NCBI RefSeq assembly: GCF_014208105.1
Contig: NZ_JACHMQ010000001.1
Location: 7,750,001-7,814,000 of the forward strand
Direction of reading: 5' to 3'
Source: Actinomadura coerulea
GTDB lineage: Bacteria > Actinomycetota > Actinomycetes > Streptosporangiales > Streptosporangiaceae
DNA: 64,000 nucleotides
The notes beneath the pieces were generated by a model. The model was given only the letters and a program-made list of their open reading frames with translations. It did not search any database and was not told the DNA's origin. Positions within the stretch are counted from its first letter, which is position 1. Each line of letters begins with the position of its first letter. Both the position numbers and the translations under genes were made by a program. Shown here in pieces: positions 63,852 through 64,000 of the stretch.

Positions 63852-64000
63852 GTGGTCGTGGTTCTCGTCCTGGCCGGCGTGGCCGTGCTGGGCGCCGTCG
63901 TCGTCCTCGCCATGGGCCGGGGCGGCGGGCTGGCCGAGGCCCATCCCGACTATCCGCCGGTCAGCGTGGACGCCGAGGGGCGGCCCGTCATCGGCTGGGA
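63852..64000 (+). CDS. Small membrane protein, DivIVA-neighbour type (partial, cut by window end)
   Basis: First 49 codons: one membrane helix (V-V-V-L-V-L-A-G-V-A-V-L-G-A-V-V-V-L-A-M), then G-R-G-G-G-L-A-E-A-H-P-D-Y-P-P. The M-G-R-G-G-G motif after the helix is that of actinobacterial proteins that continue into a DivIVA-like domain, but the rest is outside the window. GTG at 63852 has GGAG seven bases upstream; GTG at 63846 is too close to it. Confidence 0.6.
   Translation, partial: MVVVLVLAGVAVLGAVVVLAMGRGGGLAEAHPDYPPVSVDAEGRPVIGW

Noticed and set aside
1..64000. tRNA, rRNA or CRISPR arrays
   Set aside because: No cloverleaf-like T-arm (GGTTCGAATCC type), no rRNA core sequence and no regularly spaced repeats were seen.

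Overview
The window is GC-rich (about 70% or more by eye), with strong G/C third-position bias, many GTG/TTG starts, Tat and lipoprotein signals, and actinomycete-specific families (DUF397, the HTH/DUF5753 regulators, a SigJ-like factor, actinobacterial DapD, a 2-methylisoborneol pathway). This points to a filamentous actinobacterium. An Actinomadura-like member of the Thermomonosporaceae is my best guess, but that is inference. No rRNA, tRNA or CRISPR array was seen.

Layout. 0-3 kb: a tight DUF2617 - DUF4247 lipoprotein - DUF350 - membrane spermidine-synthase-like cluster. 3-5 kb: a MerR regulator divergent from an acyl-CoA dehydrogenase, with a clear operator between them. 5-8 kb: rsgA, preceded by a 23-codon leader peptide and a hairpin that covers its ribosome binding site, followed by a GNAT gene; a PrpE-like phosphatase lies upstream. 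8-17 kb: small stress and resistance-type genes (VOC proteins, GNAT, hydrolase, sigma factor with SRPBCC partner, MerR/TipAS regulator) and an ABC-F gene with its own short leader ORF, then a TetR/NmrA divergent pair with a double palindromic operator. 17-21.4 kb: an anti-sigma-like ATPase, an HTH-DUF5753 regulator and DUF397, with the regulator gene split by a complete group II intron (18119-20663). Precise excision restores the reading frame.

21.4-28.4 kb: an exonuclease, a secreted hydrolase, and a cholesterol oxidase divergent from a DapB-like dehydrogenase plus an AhpD-like gene. That 133-bp divergent region carries one exact KstR-type and one exact KstR2-type operator, which ties it to sterol catabolism. 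28.5-33.6 kb: SigJ-like factor, DHA2 exporter, another MFS protein and a GT4 glycosyltransferase. 33.6-34.2 kb: a gene-poor stretch with degraded small ORFs. 34.2-38.6 kb: AlkZ-like winged-helix protein, epoxide hydrolase, WYL regulator and DUF3841. 38.7-43.1 kb: the lysine/diaminopimelate genes dapD and dapE, with a phosphopantetheinyl transferase between them and a LOG-family gene after dapE.

43.1-50 kb: a CheB-like methylesterase without CheA/CheR neighbours, a hemerythrin, an uncharacterised ferritin-like protein, and the 2-methylisoborneol pair (GPP methyltransferase then cyclase). 50-52 kb: rtcB and archease, convergent. 52-57 kb: an HtrA-like lipoprotein protease, then a self-contained TetR - ABC ATPase - permease operon behind tandem palindromes, and a second LOG gene. 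57-64 kb: a TPP-dependent oxidase/decarboxylase with an SDR, inositol monophosphatase, a Cgl0159-type aldolase, a PhoX phosphatase behind a PHO-box-like repeat, and the start of a small membrane protein cut by the window edge.

The strongest items are the intron-split regulator with matching exon-binding sequences, the two leader-peptide attenuators on ribosome-related genes (rsgA and ABC-F), and the paired KstR/KstR2 operators.
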